In this document: positions 8,876 through 17,685 of the stretch, in pieces | Numbering within the stretch: the stretch's first letter is position 1 | Layout of the letters: each line of letters opens with the position of its first letter | Origin: Streptomyces lycii | GTDB lineage: Bacteria; Actinomycetota; Actinomycetes; Streptomycetales; Streptomycetaceae | DNA length: 64,000 nucleotides | Assembly: GCF_009735685.1 (NCBI RefSeq) | Contig: NZ_WHPN01000392.1 | Location: 1 to 64,000, forward strand | Direction of reading: 5' to 3' | Notes under the pieces: generated by a model | The model's input: the letters and a program-made list of their open reading frames with translations, nothing else | The model's database searches: none | Told to the model about the DNA's origin: nothing | Translations under genes and position numbers: made by a program

Positions 8876-11235
8876 TCGTCTTCCCTTCGTGCTGCCTGGT
8901 CCGCGTCATCGGTTGCGCCGTGGTCGTCCGCCGCCGGATCCTGGCCGGAGTCCGCTTCCGCGTCCGGCTCCGCCGCTGCCTGGTCGAACGCCCCCTGGTC
9001 GCCGGCCGCCCGGTCCGCGCCGGCCTGGTCCACCGCCGCGTCACCGCCGTCCGTCCCGTCCGCGGGCCCGGTGTCCCCGCCTCCGCCGGACGCGTCCTCC
9101 TCGCCGGCGGCGTCCTCCTCGTCGGCCGGTTTCTCGACCGGCGCCGACTTGATCGAGCCGTCCTCGCGGATCTCCGGCAGCTCCGTCTGCGGCTTCGGCA
9201 GCAGCGCCTTGCTCTTGTCGATCTTGCCCTTCTCGTCCACCCCGTACAGCGCGTTGTAGATGTTGCGCACCGCCGGACCGGAGGCGCCGGAGCCGGTGCC
9301 GCCCTGGGAGATCGTCATGACGATCGTGTAGTCCTCGGTGTACGTCGCGAACCACGAGGTGGTCTGCTTGCCGTAGACCTCCGCCGTACCGGTCTTCGCG
9401 TGCATCGGGATCTTGTCCTGCGGCCAGCCCTGGAACCGCCAGGCCGCGGTACCCGCGGTGGCCACGTCCGCCAGGGCGCCGTCGATCTGCTGGAGCGTCT
9501 TCTTGCTCGTCGGCAGCTTGCCGTGCGGCTCGGGCTCGATCATCTCCACCGACTTGCCGTCCGGGCTGACGACGGCCTTGCCGACGGACGGGTCGTAGAG
9601 CGTGCCGCCGTTGGCGATGGCCGAGTAGATCGTCGCCATCTGGATCGGGGTGACGAGGGTGTCACCCTGGCCGATGGAGTAGTTGACCGAGTCGTAGGCG
9701 TGCAGCTTCATGCCCGCGAGGCAGTTCTCCCGGGACAGCTTGGTGACGTAGTCCTTCTTCTCCGGCCAGTCCTTGGCCTTCTCGCACCAGCTGTCCTTGT
9801 TGGCCTCCCAGAAGTCCTTCTTCCACTGGCGGTCGGGGACCCGGCCGGTGACCTCGTTCGGGAGGTCGATGCCGGTCTTCTTGCCGAGGCCGAAGTCGTG
9901 GGCGGTCTTGTAGAACCAGTCCTTCGCGTCCTTCTTCGGGTTCATCCCGCCGTCCCGCTTGTGCTCCTGGTGCGCGAGCCGGTAGAAGACGGTGTCGCAG
10001 GAGACCTCCAGGGCCTTGCCGAGGTTGATCGCCCCGTGGTCCTGCGACTCGAAGTTCTTGAAGACCTGGTTGCCGATGCTGTACGAGCTGGTGCAGGGAT
10101 AGCGGCCGTTGAAGTCGTAGCCCGCCTTGACGGCGGCCGCGGTCGGGATGACCTTGAAGATGGAGCCGGGCGCCGCCTGGCCCTGGATGGCCCGGTTCAG
10201 CAGCGGGTAGTTCGACTCCTTGTCGGTCATCTCGGCGTAGTCCTTGCCGGAGATGCCGCCGACCCAGGCGTTGGGGTCGTAGTCCGGGTTCGACGCCATG
10301 GAGACCACGCGCCCGGTCTTGGACTCCAGTACGACGACGGCGCCCGCGTCCGCCTCGTAGTTGCGGCCGGTGTTGTCGTCGAACTGCTTGCGGGCCTCCT
10401 TCATCGCCTTCTCCAGCTCCTTCTCCGCGACCGCTTGCACGCGGGCGTCGATGCTGGTGATGACGTTGTGCCCGGCGACCGCCGGGTCGCTCTGGGTCTG
10501 GCCCATGACCCGGCCGAGCTTGTCGACCTCGTAGCGGGTGACGCCGGCCTTGCCGCGCAGGTACTCGTCGTAGGAGCGCTCCAGGCCGGAGCGGCCGACC
10601 TGGTCGGAGCGGAGGAACGGCGAGTCGGTGTTCTCCGCCTTCTTGATCTCCTCGTCCGTGACCGGTGAGAGATAGCCGAGCACCTGCGAGGTGGTGGCGC
10701 CGGCCGGAGCGGCGTAGCGGCGTACGGCTGTGGGTTCGGCGGTGATGCCGGGGAAGTCCTCGGAGCGTTCACGGATCGCCAGGGCCTGCTGGGTGGTGGC
10801 CTCGTCGGTGATCGGGATGGGCTGGTACGGCGAGCCGTTCCAGCACGGCTGCTCGGTCTCCGCGTCGCACAGCCGCACCTTGTCCGAGACGTCCTTCGGC
10901 TTCATGCCCAGGACCTTGGCGAGCCGGGCGAGCACGGCCTCGCCGTCGTCGTCCATCTTCATCAGCTCGGTGCGGCTGGCGGAGACGACGAGGCGGGTCT
11001 CGTTGTCGGCGAGCGGTACGCCGCGGGCGTCGAGGATCGAGCCGCGCACGGCGGGCTGCACGACCTGCTGGACGTGGTTGCCCGCGGCCTCGGCGGTGTA
11101 CTCGTCGCCGTTGCGGATCTGGAGGAACCAGAGGCGGCCGCCGAGGGTCGCCAGGAGGGAGAAGACCAGGATCTGGATCGCGACGAGCCGGATGGTGACC
11201 CGGGAGGTGCGTCCGGTCTCCGGGATGTTGCTCAC
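8872..11235 (-). CDS. mrdA: Penicillin-binding protein 2 (class B transpeptidase)
   Basis: 787 aa. It has a short cytoplasmic tail, one membrane helix (about residues 15-33), a PBP dimerisation domain and a transpeptidase domain with SxxK (serine in PGSIFK) and KTG (HAKTGTAEV). The C-terminal 100 or so residues are an acidic Asp/Ala/Glu-rich tail absent from classical PBP2 and probably disordered outside the membrane. It crosslinks peptidoglycan during elongation and sporulation with RodA and MreBCD. The stop overlaps the rodA start by 4 bp; mreD lies 55 bp upstream. Confidence 0.93.
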   Translation of the reverse strand: MSNIPETGRTSRVTIRLVAIQILVFSLLATLGGRLWFLQIRNGDEYTAEAAGNHVQQVVQPAVRGSILDARGVPLADNETRLVVSASRTELMKMDDDGEAVLARLAKVLGMKPKDVSDKVRLCDAETEQPCWNGSPYQPIPITDEATTQQALAIRERSEDFPGITAEPTAVRRYAAPAGATTSQVLGYLSPVTDEEIKKAENTDSPFLRSDQVGRSGLERSYDEYLRGKAGVTRYEVDKLGRVMGQTQSDPAVAGHNVITSIDARVQAVAEKELEKAMKEARKQFDDNTGRNYEADAGAVVVLESKTGRVVSMASNPDYDPNAWVGGISGKDYAEMTDKESNYPLLNRAIQGQAAPGSIFKVIPTAAAVKAGYDFNGRYPCTSSYSIGNQVFKNFESQDHGAINLGKALEVSCDTVFYRLAHQEHKRDGGMNPKKDAKDWFYKTAHDFGLGKKTGIDLPNEVTGRVPDRQWKKDFWEANKDSWCEKAKDWPEKKDYVTKLSRENCLAGMKLHAYDSVNYSIGQGDTLVTPIQMATIYSAIANGGTLYDPSVGKAVVSPDGKSVEMIEPEPHGKLPTSKKTLQQIDGALADVATAGTAAWRFQGWPQDKIPMHAKTGTAEVYGKQTTSWFATYTEDYTIVMTISQGGTGSGASGPAVRNIYNALYGVDEKGKIDKSKALLPKPQTELPEIREDGSIKSAPVEKPADEEDAAGEEDASGGGGDTGPADGTDGGDAAVDQAGADRAAGDQGAFDQAAAEPDAEADSGQDPAADDHGATDDADQAARREDE

Positions 11236-11290
11236 AGGGCTGCCCCCTCCAGTGGTGCTGTCGGCGTTCCTGCCTCCGGTACGGGACGGG

Positions 11291-12040
11291 TCACAGCCGC
11301 TTGACCCCCTTGATGCGTCCCGCCCGTGCCCGGGCCTGGCGGCCCAGCAGCCCTCTGCCGCTGCCGCCGCCCAGCGTGGGTGCCGCGCCGCCGGACCGGC
11401 CGCTCAGGACACCCTTCGCGCGCCCGCCGAACCGTCCGCCCCGGCGGCCGCCGCCGAGGCTCAGCCCGGTGCCCGCCGTCTGCCAGCCGCCGTACGTGCT
11501 CTCGCCCGCGCCGCCGCCCGAGGACTCGGCCAGCGGGTCGTGCTCGGTGCGCCGGGCCACCGCCATGACCAGCGGCACGACGAACGGGGCGAGCAGCAGG
11601 TCGTAGAGGGCGGCGGTGCCGACCAGCCCGGCCAGACCGACCTGGCGCGCGGCGGTGTCGCCGACGAGGGCGCCCACGCCCGCGTACAGCAGGGTGGTGC
11701 CGACGGCCGCGCCGCCGACGACGAGCAGCGGACCGGTGGCCGAACGGACCCGGCCGCTCTCCGGCTTCACCAGGCCGGCGAGATAACCGATCAGGCACAG
11801 CACGAGGGCGTAGCGGCCGACGGCGTGGTCGGCGGGCGGCGCCAGGTCGGCCAGCAGGCCGGCCGCGAAGCCGATGAGCGCGCCGGCGGTGTGCCCGTAC
11901 ACGAGCGCGAGGCCGAGGACGACGAGCAGCGTGAGGTCGGGGACGGCGCCGGGGAGTTGCAGCCGGGCGAGGACGCTCACCTGGAGCACGAGCGCGACGA
12001 CCAGCAGGGCCGCGGAGAGCAGGATCCGGTTCAGGCGCAT
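11291..12040 (-). CDS. mreD: Rod-shape-determining membrane protein MreD
   Basis: 249 aa, with five to six hydrophobic segments in residues 5-165, typical of MreD. The C-terminal 80 residues or so are a basic Gly/Arg-rich tail (GGGRRGGRFGGRAKG) that is longer than in rod-shaped bacteria and probably cytoplasmic. MreD links MreC to the elongation machinery. It starts only 3 bp after the mreC stop, so the two are coupled. Identity rests on order (mreB-mreC-mreD-mrdA-rodA) plus topology, since MreD sequences are poorly conserved. Confidence 0.9.
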   Translation of the reverse strand: MRLNRILLSAALLVVALVLQVSVLARLQLPGAVPDLTLLVVLGLALVYGHTAGALIGFAAGLLADLAPPADHAVGRYALVLCLIGYLAGLVKPESGRVRSATGPLLVVGGAAVGTTLLYAGVGALVGDTAARQVGLAGLVGTAALYDLLLAPFVVPLVMAVARRTEHDPLAESSGGGAGESTYGGWQTAGTGLSLGGGRRGGRFGGRAKGVLSGRSGGAAPTLGGGSGRGLLGRQARARAGRIKGVKRL

Positions 12041-12043
12041 CGG

Positions 12044-12997
12044 TCAGTTCCCGTCGGGGGCGTTGGCGGCGTCGTCCGAGCCGCCGGCGGTGGGCGTGGC
12101 CGTGACGGTCACCGTGGGCGCGGGCTTGGGCTTCGCGGGCTTCTCCGGCAGCACGGTGTCGCGCGGGTCCTCGCGGGGCGGCTGGACGACGACGCCGACG
12201 ATGTCGAGCCGGCTGAAGCCGACGAACGGCCGGACCTGCACCGTACGGGTGAGGTCGCCGTTCGAGGGGTCGACGCGGGTGATCTCCCCGACCGGTACGC
12301 CCGGCACGAACGGCTGGTCGCCGTGCGAGCCGAAGGTGACCAGCCGGTCGCCCTTCTTGACGACCGCCTTGCCGTTGAGCAGCTGGACCCGCAGGTCACG
12401 ACCGCCCTGACCGGTGGCGAAGCCCAGCTCGTTGCTCTTCTCCAAGCGGGTGCCGACGGTGAAGTCGGGGTCGTTGGCGAGCAGCACGGTGGCCGTGGAC
12501 GGGCCGACGGTGGTGACCCGGCCGACGAGTCCGTCGCCGTTCAGCACGGTCATGTCGCTCTTGATGCCGTCGTCGCTGCCCGCGTCGATGGTCACCGTCC
12601 AGGAGAAGCCCTGGGCCGCTCCTATGGCGATCACCTGGGCTCCCTTGACGCCGTACTGTCCCGCGCCCGCGGTCTTGAGCATCTTGTCGAGCTCCCGGGC
12701 GCGGCTGCGGGTGCGGTCGTCGCTGCCGAGCTTCAGCTTCAGGGCGGTGTTCTCACGCTCCAGCTCGGCGATGCGGCTGTGCCGCTCCCCGGAGTCGCGG
12801 ACCGCTCCGACGGCGTTGCCGATCGGATCGACGGCCGCGGCCACGCCGTTCTCCACCGGTCCGAAGGCCGACGCGGCGACCTCCCGGGCGCCGTCGAGCG
12901 GTGATTCCTCGCCGCCGCGGATGTCCACCGTGATCAAAGCGAACGCGATGGCGATCAGCAGCACCAGGAGCAGCCGGCTCTCTCGTGTGTCCCTCAC
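12044..12997 (-). CDS. mreC: Rod-shape-determining protein MreC
   Basis: 317 aa. It has an N-terminal membrane anchor (LLLVLLIAIAFALITVDI), a coiled-coil stretch (about residues 70-105) and the beta-barrel MreC domain. The C-terminal tail is Pro/Ala/Thr-rich. MreC is a scaffold in the cell envelope that activates PBP2. It sits between mreB (168 bp upstream) and mreD (3 bp downstream). Confidence 0.93.
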   Translation of the reverse strand: MRDTRESRLLLVLLIAIAFALITVDIRGGEESPLDGAREVAASAFGPVENGVAAAVDPIGNAVGAVRDSGERHSRIAELERENTALKLKLGSDDRTRSRARELDKMLKTAGAGQYGVKGAQVIAIGAAQGFSWTVTIDAGSDDGIKSDMTVLNGDGLVGRVTTVGPSTATVLLANDPDFTVGTRLEKSNELGFATGQGGRDLRVQLLNGKAVVKKGDRLVTFGSHGDQPFVPGVPVGEITRVDPSNGDLTRTVQVRPFVGFSRLDIVGVVVQPPREDPRDTVLPEKPAKPKPAPTVTVTATPTAGGSDDAANAPDGN

Positions 12998-13165
12998 GTG
13001 CGGCGGCGTGCCTTCCTCGTCTGGACCGGCCGGCCACCGATGTCGCGGTCGCGCCCGGTCGTCAGGAGATGTGTGGCTTGTGTCGGGTGGGGTGTGTTCG
13101 GTGTCTGTATATCAACCGGAGCGCCGCACGGACGGGGACCGCCCGCGCGGCGATTCGCCGGGGTC

Positions 13166-14197
13166 TCATCTGCGCGGCTGGGAGTCCAGCACCTGCTGGA
13201 GCGCCTCGAACTCCTCCACGCACTTGCCGGAACCGAGGGCGACGGAGTCGAGCGGGTCCTCGGCGATGTGGATGGGCATGCCGGTCTCCTCGCGGAGCCG
13301 TTCGTCGAGGCCGCGGAGCAGGGCGCCGCCGCCGGTGAGCACGATGCCCCGGTCCATGACGTCGCCGGACAGCTCGGGCGGGCACTTGTCGAGGGTGGTC
13401 TTGACCGCGTCGACGATCGAGTTGACCGGCTCCTCCATGGCCTTGCGGACCTCGGCGGAGGAGATCACCACGGTCTTCGGCAGTCCGCTGACCAGGTCAC
13501 GGCCGCGGATCTCGGTGTGCTCGTCCTCGCCGGAGTCGAACGCCGAACCGATGGTGATCTTGATGCTCTCGGCCGACCGCTCACCGAGCAGCAGGCTGTA
13601 CTCCTTCTTGATGTGCTGGATGATCGCGTTGTCCAGCTCGTCGCCCGCGACCCGGATCGACTGGGCGGTCACGATGCCGCCGAGAGAGATCACGGCGACC
13701 TCGGTGGTGCCGCCGCCGATGTCCACGACCATGTTGCCGGTGGCCTCGTGCACCGGCAGGCCCGAGCCGATCGCGGCGGCCATCGGCTCCTCGATGATGT
13801 GCACCTGGCGGGCACCGGCCTGGGTGGACGCCTCGATGACGGCGCGGCGCTCGACCCCGGTGATACCGGAGGGCACACAGACCACGACACGGGGGCGGGC
13901 CAGATAACGCCGCTTGTGGATCTTGAGGATGAAGTAGCGGAGCATCCGCTCGGTGATCTCGAAGTCGGCGATGACGCCGTCCTTCATCGGGCGGACCGCG
14001 ACGATGTTGCCGGGGGTACGGCCGATCATCTTCTTCGCCTCGGCGCCCACGGCGAGGATCCCGCCGGTGTTGGTATTGATGGCGACGACCGAAGGCTCAT
14101 TGAGGACGATGCCGCGGCCCCGGACGTACACCAGCGTGTTGGCGGTGCCGAGGTCGACAGCCATGTCACGGCCGATGAACGACATGTTGTTCCCCAT
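13166..14197 (-). CDS. mreB: Actin-like protein MreB
   Basis: 343 aa, full-length actin-fold ATPase. The sequence begins [20 protein letters not shown], with phosphate-1 motif DLGTANT, phosphate-2 [10 protein letters not shown] and adenosine motif [13 protein letters not shown]. In Streptomyces it localises to sporulation septa and the spore wall. ATG 14197 is the start by homology; the same frame is open further upstream but that stretch lacks similarity. First gene of the mreBCD-mrdA-rodA cluster; promoters should lie in the roughly 490-bp gap upstream. Confidence 0.97.
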   Translation of the reverse strand: MGNNMSFIGRDMAVDLGTANTLVYVRGRGIVLNEPSVVAINTNTGGILAVGAEAKKMIGRTPGNIVAVRPMKDGVIADFEITERMLRYFILKIHKRRYLARPRVVVCVPSGITGVERRAVIEASTQAGARQVHIIEEPMAAAIGSGLPVHEATGNMVVDIGGGTTEVAVISLGGIVTAQSIRVAGDELDNAIIQHIKKEYSLLLGERSAESIKITIGSAFDSGEDEHTEIRGRDLVSGLPKTVVISSAEVRKAMEEPVNSIVDAVKTTLDKCPPELSGDVMDRGIVLTGGGALLRGLDERLREETGMPIHIAEDPLDSVALGSGKCVEEFEALQQVLDSQPRR

Positions 14198-14408
14198 GAG
14201 GATATGTCTGGCCTTCCCAGCTGGAGATGGTGGCTTACAGGTAAGGCGGGATGGGCGCGATGCGCGTGGAAGCTTCCATCGTAGTCTCGCCCGCGGCTGA
14301 GCCGCGCGACGGCCCTCCGCCATTGTCCGCGGAACGCCCGCCCACCTCTGTAATGGTGACGTCGTGTCGGAGTGATGCGTTCCCAACCCGGTGCTCGCAT
14401 ATGCCAAA

Positions 14409-14434
14409 GGGCGACCGATTTTTTTCGGTCGCCC
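14409..14434. terminator. Symmetric hairpin between ndk and mreB
   Basis: GGGCGACCGA (14409-14418) pairs perfectly with 14425-14434 around a T6 loop. It lies downstream of ndk and upstream of mreB on the minus strand and probably separates the two units. There is no T-run after the stem. Confidence 0.55.
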
Positions 14435-14483
14435 CAGGTCACGGAACACTTACAGCTGACAACTGATCAGATTGTCGGTCATG

Positions 14484-14560
14484 CTGCTCGGGGTTGCTCG
14501 GGGTTGCCCGGCCGCGATGCGCGGCGTTGCTCGGCCACGATGCGCGGCGTCGCCCGGCTG
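14484..14560. repeat. Degenerate short repeats in the ndk-mreB gap
   Basis: The 489-bp gap between mreB and ndk (14198-14686) has no credible gene. It contains two copies of a GCTCGGGGTT unit and two roughly 23-bp units around GATGCGCGGCGT, then C/G-rich low-complexity sequence. mreB promoters must lie on its left side, but none is obvious by eye. Confidence 0.5.
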
Positions 14561-14686
14561 CGCGCAGCGCTGCCCGGCCCGCGCGCCCGGCCCGGTCCAA
14601 CCCGGTCCCGGCCCGGCCCGGACCCGCGTTCACGGGCCCGGCCCTGCCCGCGCGCCGGACTTCGCCCGCGTGCTCGGCTCCGGCGC

Positions 14687-15100
14687 TCAGGCCGCGCCCG
14701 GGAAGAAGATCTTGATCTCGCGCTCGGCGGACTCCTCCGAGTCCGAGGCGTGGATCAGATTCTCGCGGACAATCGTGCCGAAATCACCGCGAATGCTGCC
14801 CGGCGCGGCCGCGATCGGATCCGTCGGCCCGGCCAGCGCCCGTACGCCCTCGATGACCCGCTCGCCCTCGACGATCAGCACGACCGCCGGACCGGAGGTC
14901 ATGAAGTCCATCAGCGGCGGGTAGAACGGCTTGCCCACGTGCTCGGCGTAGTGCTGCTCCAGCACCTCGCGCTCCAGCGTGCGCAGTTCCAGCGCGCTGA
15001 TCGTCCAGCCCGCCTTGCGCTCGATACGGCCGACGACCTCGCCGATCAGGTTTCTCCTGACCGCGTCCGGCTTCAGGATGACGAGCGTGCGCTGGCTCAC
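14687..15100 (-). CDS. ndk: Nucleoside diphosphate kinase
   Basis: 137 aa, the usual length. It shows the N-terminal TLVILKPDAVRR motif and the active-site region NLIHASDSEESAEREIKIFF with the phosphorylated histidine in the NLIHASDS motif. It transfers gamma-phosphate between nucleoside di- and triphosphates in the cytoplasm. GTG at 15100 is chosen because AAGGAG lies 8 nt upstream and the resulting length fits; an in-frame ATG at 15121 has no such site. It is followed by a DUF4233-folC pair upstream on the same strand, separated by 453 bp. Confidence 0.97.
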   Translation of the reverse strand: MSQRTLVILKPDAVRRNLIGEVVGRIERKAGWTISALELRTLEREVLEQHYAEHVGKPFYPPLMDFMTSGPAVVLIVEGERVIEGVRALAGPTDPIAAAPGSIRGDFGTIVRENLIHASDSEESAEREIKIFFPGAA

Positions 15101-15224
15101 GGTGCGGGCTCCTTCGGTCATGCGGGCTGCTTGTTCCCCGGGCGTGTTCCGGGCGGGGCCACCGGACGAGGTCCGGGGCGGGGACACCCCCGGACGTGCG
15201 CGGGGGTGGGTGGGGAAGAGGCTA

Positions 15225-15355
15225 CACGGGCTCCCCGGCCCGGCTCCGCCCGGCGCCCGGGTCACACCGGGCCCCCCGGGTCTCACGGCGCCACCCGGGT
15301 CACACGGAGCCCGGTCTCACGGAGCCCGGGCCACACGGCGCCCGGGAGGTGAAGG
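15225..15355. repeat. Imperfect repeats upstream of ndk
   Basis: Several copies of a roughly 16-19-bp unit (TCACACGGAGCCCGG and variants) lie in the 453-bp gap 15101-15553. The rest of the gap is low-complexity C-rich sequence without a credible gene. The ndk promoter should be here. Confidence 0.55.
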
Positions 15356-15553
15356 CCGCTCCCGGCGTCCCGCAGCGCACGCCGACAACCGGCAACCGGC
15401 AACCGACGCGCACCCGGCGGCGCGCCCGGCAGCACCCGACACGCATCCACCGGCCCCCGACGGCCCGAGACCGCCCGCACCGGCTCCGCGCCCACGCCCG
15501 CTCGCACCGCCGCGGCGCCGGCCGGCTCAAGACGGCCCGCACCGGTTCCGCGC

Positions 15554-15928
15554 TCAGGCCCGCCCGGTCTCCGGCTCGCCGGCCGCCGCCCCGGCGCCGT
15601 CGCCCGCCGCGAACCGCGCCTTCGCCTCGTCGATCCTGCCCCCGAAGTGCACCGACGCCCACCACAGCGCCGCGAAGCAGGCGCCCAGGAAGAACATCAC
15701 CGGGACCAGGAAGCCGCTCGCGATCAGCGCGGCCTGGAGGACCCAGCCGACCGGCACCGCGCCCGGCCGCGACAGCGCCCCGCACAGCAGCACGCACAGC
15801 GCCATCGCGACACCGCTGACCGTCCAGACGGTGCCGTCCGGCACGTCGTACATCCGGACGGCGACCAGCGCCGCGAAGCCGATCACGAAGAATTCACCGA
15901 TCAGCGTGCTCGCACACAGGGTTCGCAT
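15554..15928 (-). CDS. DUF4233 membrane protein
   Basis: 124 aa, three to four hydrophobic segments (for example LIGEFFVIGFAALVAV and ALIASGFLVPVMFFLGACFA) and a short cytoplasmic Ala/Gly-rich tail. This matches DUF4233, a small actinobacterial membrane family typically encoded directly after folC, as here (4 bp after the folC stop, so translationally coupled). Function unknown. Confidence 0.85.
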   Translation of the reverse strand: MRTLCASTLIGEFFVIGFAALVAVRMYDVPDGTVWTVSGVAMALCVLLCGALSRPGAVPVGWVLQAALIASGFLVPVMFFLGACFAALWWASVHFGGRIDEAKARFAAGDGAGAAAGEPETGRA

Positions 15929-15932
15929 CGGG

Positions 15933-17459
15933 TCAGCCCCTCCTCATCAGCAGCCGGGCCTCGCCCACGGTGATCACGGAACCGGTCACCAGCACACCGG
16001 CGCCGGAGAACTCACCCTCCTCCTCGGCGAGGGTGATCGCCTCCTCCAGGGCGTCGTCCAGCCGCGGTTCGACCTGCACCCGGTCCTGGCCGAACACCTC
16101 GACCGCGATCGCCGCCAGTTCGTCCACGTCCATCGCCCGGTGCGTCGAATTCCGGGTCACCACGACCTCGGCGAACACCGGCTCGAAGGCCTCCAGCAGC
16201 CCCCGTACGTCCTTCTCCCCCGACGGCCCGACGACGCCGACCAGCCGGCTGAAGCTGAAGGCCTCGCTCACCGCGGCCGCCGCGGCACGGGCCCCGGCCG
16301 GGTTGTGCGCCGCGTCCAGGACGACGGTCGGGCTGCGCCGTACGACTTCCATCCGGCCCGGCGAGACGACCGACGCGAACGCCGTCCGGATCGTCTCGGC
16401 GTCCAGGGTGCGGGCGTGCTCGGACCCGATGCCGAAGAACGCTTCGACGGCCGCCAGCGCCACCGCCGCGTTCTGCGCCTGGTGCGCGCCGTGCAGCGGC
16501 AGGAACAGCTCCGGGTACTCACCACCCAGGCCGCGCAGCGTCAGCAACTGCCCGCCGACGGCGACCTCGCGGCTCACCACGCCGAACTCCATGCCGGCGC
16601 GCGCCACCGTGGCGTCCACCTCGACGGCCTTCTTCAGCAGCACCTGCGCGGCGTCCACCGGCTGCTGGGCCAGCACGACCGTCGCGCCCTCCTTGACGAT
16701 CCCGGCCTTCTCGCGCGCGATCTCGCCGGGGGTGCCGCCGAGCCGGTTGGTGTGGTCGAGGTCGATGGGCGTCACCACCGCGACCTGTCCGTCGATCACG
16801 TTCGTCGCGTCCCAGCTGCCGCCCATGCCGACCTCGACGACCGCGACGTCGACCGGCGCGTCCGCGAAGGCGGCGTACGCCATGCCGGTGAGCACCTCGA
16901 AGAACGACAGCCGGTGCTCCTGCGTGCTGTCGACCATGTCGACGTACGGCTTGATGTCCCGGTACGTCTCGATGAACTTCTCCGGGGCGACCGGGGCGCC
17001 GTCCAGGCTGATGCGCTCGGTGATCGACTGCACGTGCGGGCTGGTGTAGCGGCCCGCCCGCAGCTCGAAGGCCGTCAGCAGCCCCTCGATCATGCGCGCG
17101 GTGCTGGTCTTGCCGTTGGTGCCGGTGATGTGGATCGACGGATACGCCCGCTGCGGCTCGCCGAGGAGGTCCATCAGCGCCTCGACGCGCACCAGCGACG
17201 GGTCCAGCTTGGTCTCGGGCCAGCGGGCGAGCAGTTCGCTCTCGACCTCCCGCAGCGCGCGGTCGGTCTCGGGGTCCTGGGGCCGGGCGGGGATGCCGTC
17301 GCCCTCGGGCGGTCCCGCCTGCGTGCGGAGCGTGCGGCTGCCGGCCTCGATCACCGCCAGATCCGGGTCGCGGTCGGTCTCCGCGCCGACGATCTCCTCG
17401 AAGGAGTCGCCGGTCGGGTCGTCGGGGTCGGGGTCCTCGTGCGGGACGTGCTCACTCAC
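15933..17459 (-). CDS. folC: Folylpolyglutamate synthase / dihydrofolate synthase
   Basis: 508 aa, Mur-ligase family. The P-loop ITGTNGKTSTARM lies near residue 152 and further conserved segments include VGMGGSWDATNV and VLDAAHNPAGA. The enzyme adds glutamate to folates in an ATP-dependent reaction. An extra acidic N-terminal extension of about 85 residues (EDPDPDDPTGDSFEE) is typical for actinobacterial FolC. It lies downstream of valS on the same strand, separated by a perfect hairpin. Confidence 0.94.
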   Translation of the reverse strand: MSEHVPHEDPDPDDPTGDSFEEIVGAETDRDPDLAVIEAGSRTLRTQAGPPEGDGIPARPQDPETDRALREVESELLARWPETKLDPSLVRVEALMDLLGEPQRAYPSIHITGTNGKTSTARMIEGLLTAFELRAGRYTSPHVQSITERISLDGAPVAPEKFIETYRDIKPYVDMVDSTQEHRLSFFEVLTGMAYAAFADAPVDVAVVEVGMGGSWDATNVIDGQVAVVTPIDLDHTNRLGGTPGEIAREKAGIVKEGATVVLAQQPVDAAQVLLKKAVEVDATVARAGMEFGVVSREVAVGGQLLTLRGLGGEYPELFLPLHGAHQAQNAAVALAAVEAFFGIGSEHARTLDAETIRTAFASVVSPGRMEVVRRSPTVVLDAAHNPAGARAAAAAVSEAFSFSRLVGVVGPSGEKDVRGLLEAFEPVFAEVVVTRNSTHRAMDVDELAAIAVEVFGQDRVQVEPRLDDALEEAITLAEEEGEFSGAGVLVTGSVITVGEARLLMRRG

Positions 17460-17636
17460 GCCACCAGTCTACGGAGTCGCCTCCGGCGCGGGTCTCCCGG
17501 CGCTCCCGGATGTGCCCGGCCCGCTGCCGGTCGCTGCCCGGACGCGCGAGACGCGGGCGCGCCGCCGCCCTCCGTGCCGTGCGCCGGAGGTGCCGGCATC
17601 CCGCCCGCCCGCTGCCCGGGGGCGCGAGGGCTCCGG

Positions 17637-17667
17637 GCCCGGGGGCACCGTGGCGGCGCCCCCGGGC
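17637..17667 (-). terminator. valS terminator
   Basis: A perfect 10-bp stem (17637-17646 with 17658-17667, GCCCGGGGGC) with an 11-nt loop begins 19 bp after the valS stop. Confidence 0.65.
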
Positions 17668-17685
17668 GTAATCCGGCAGGCCGGT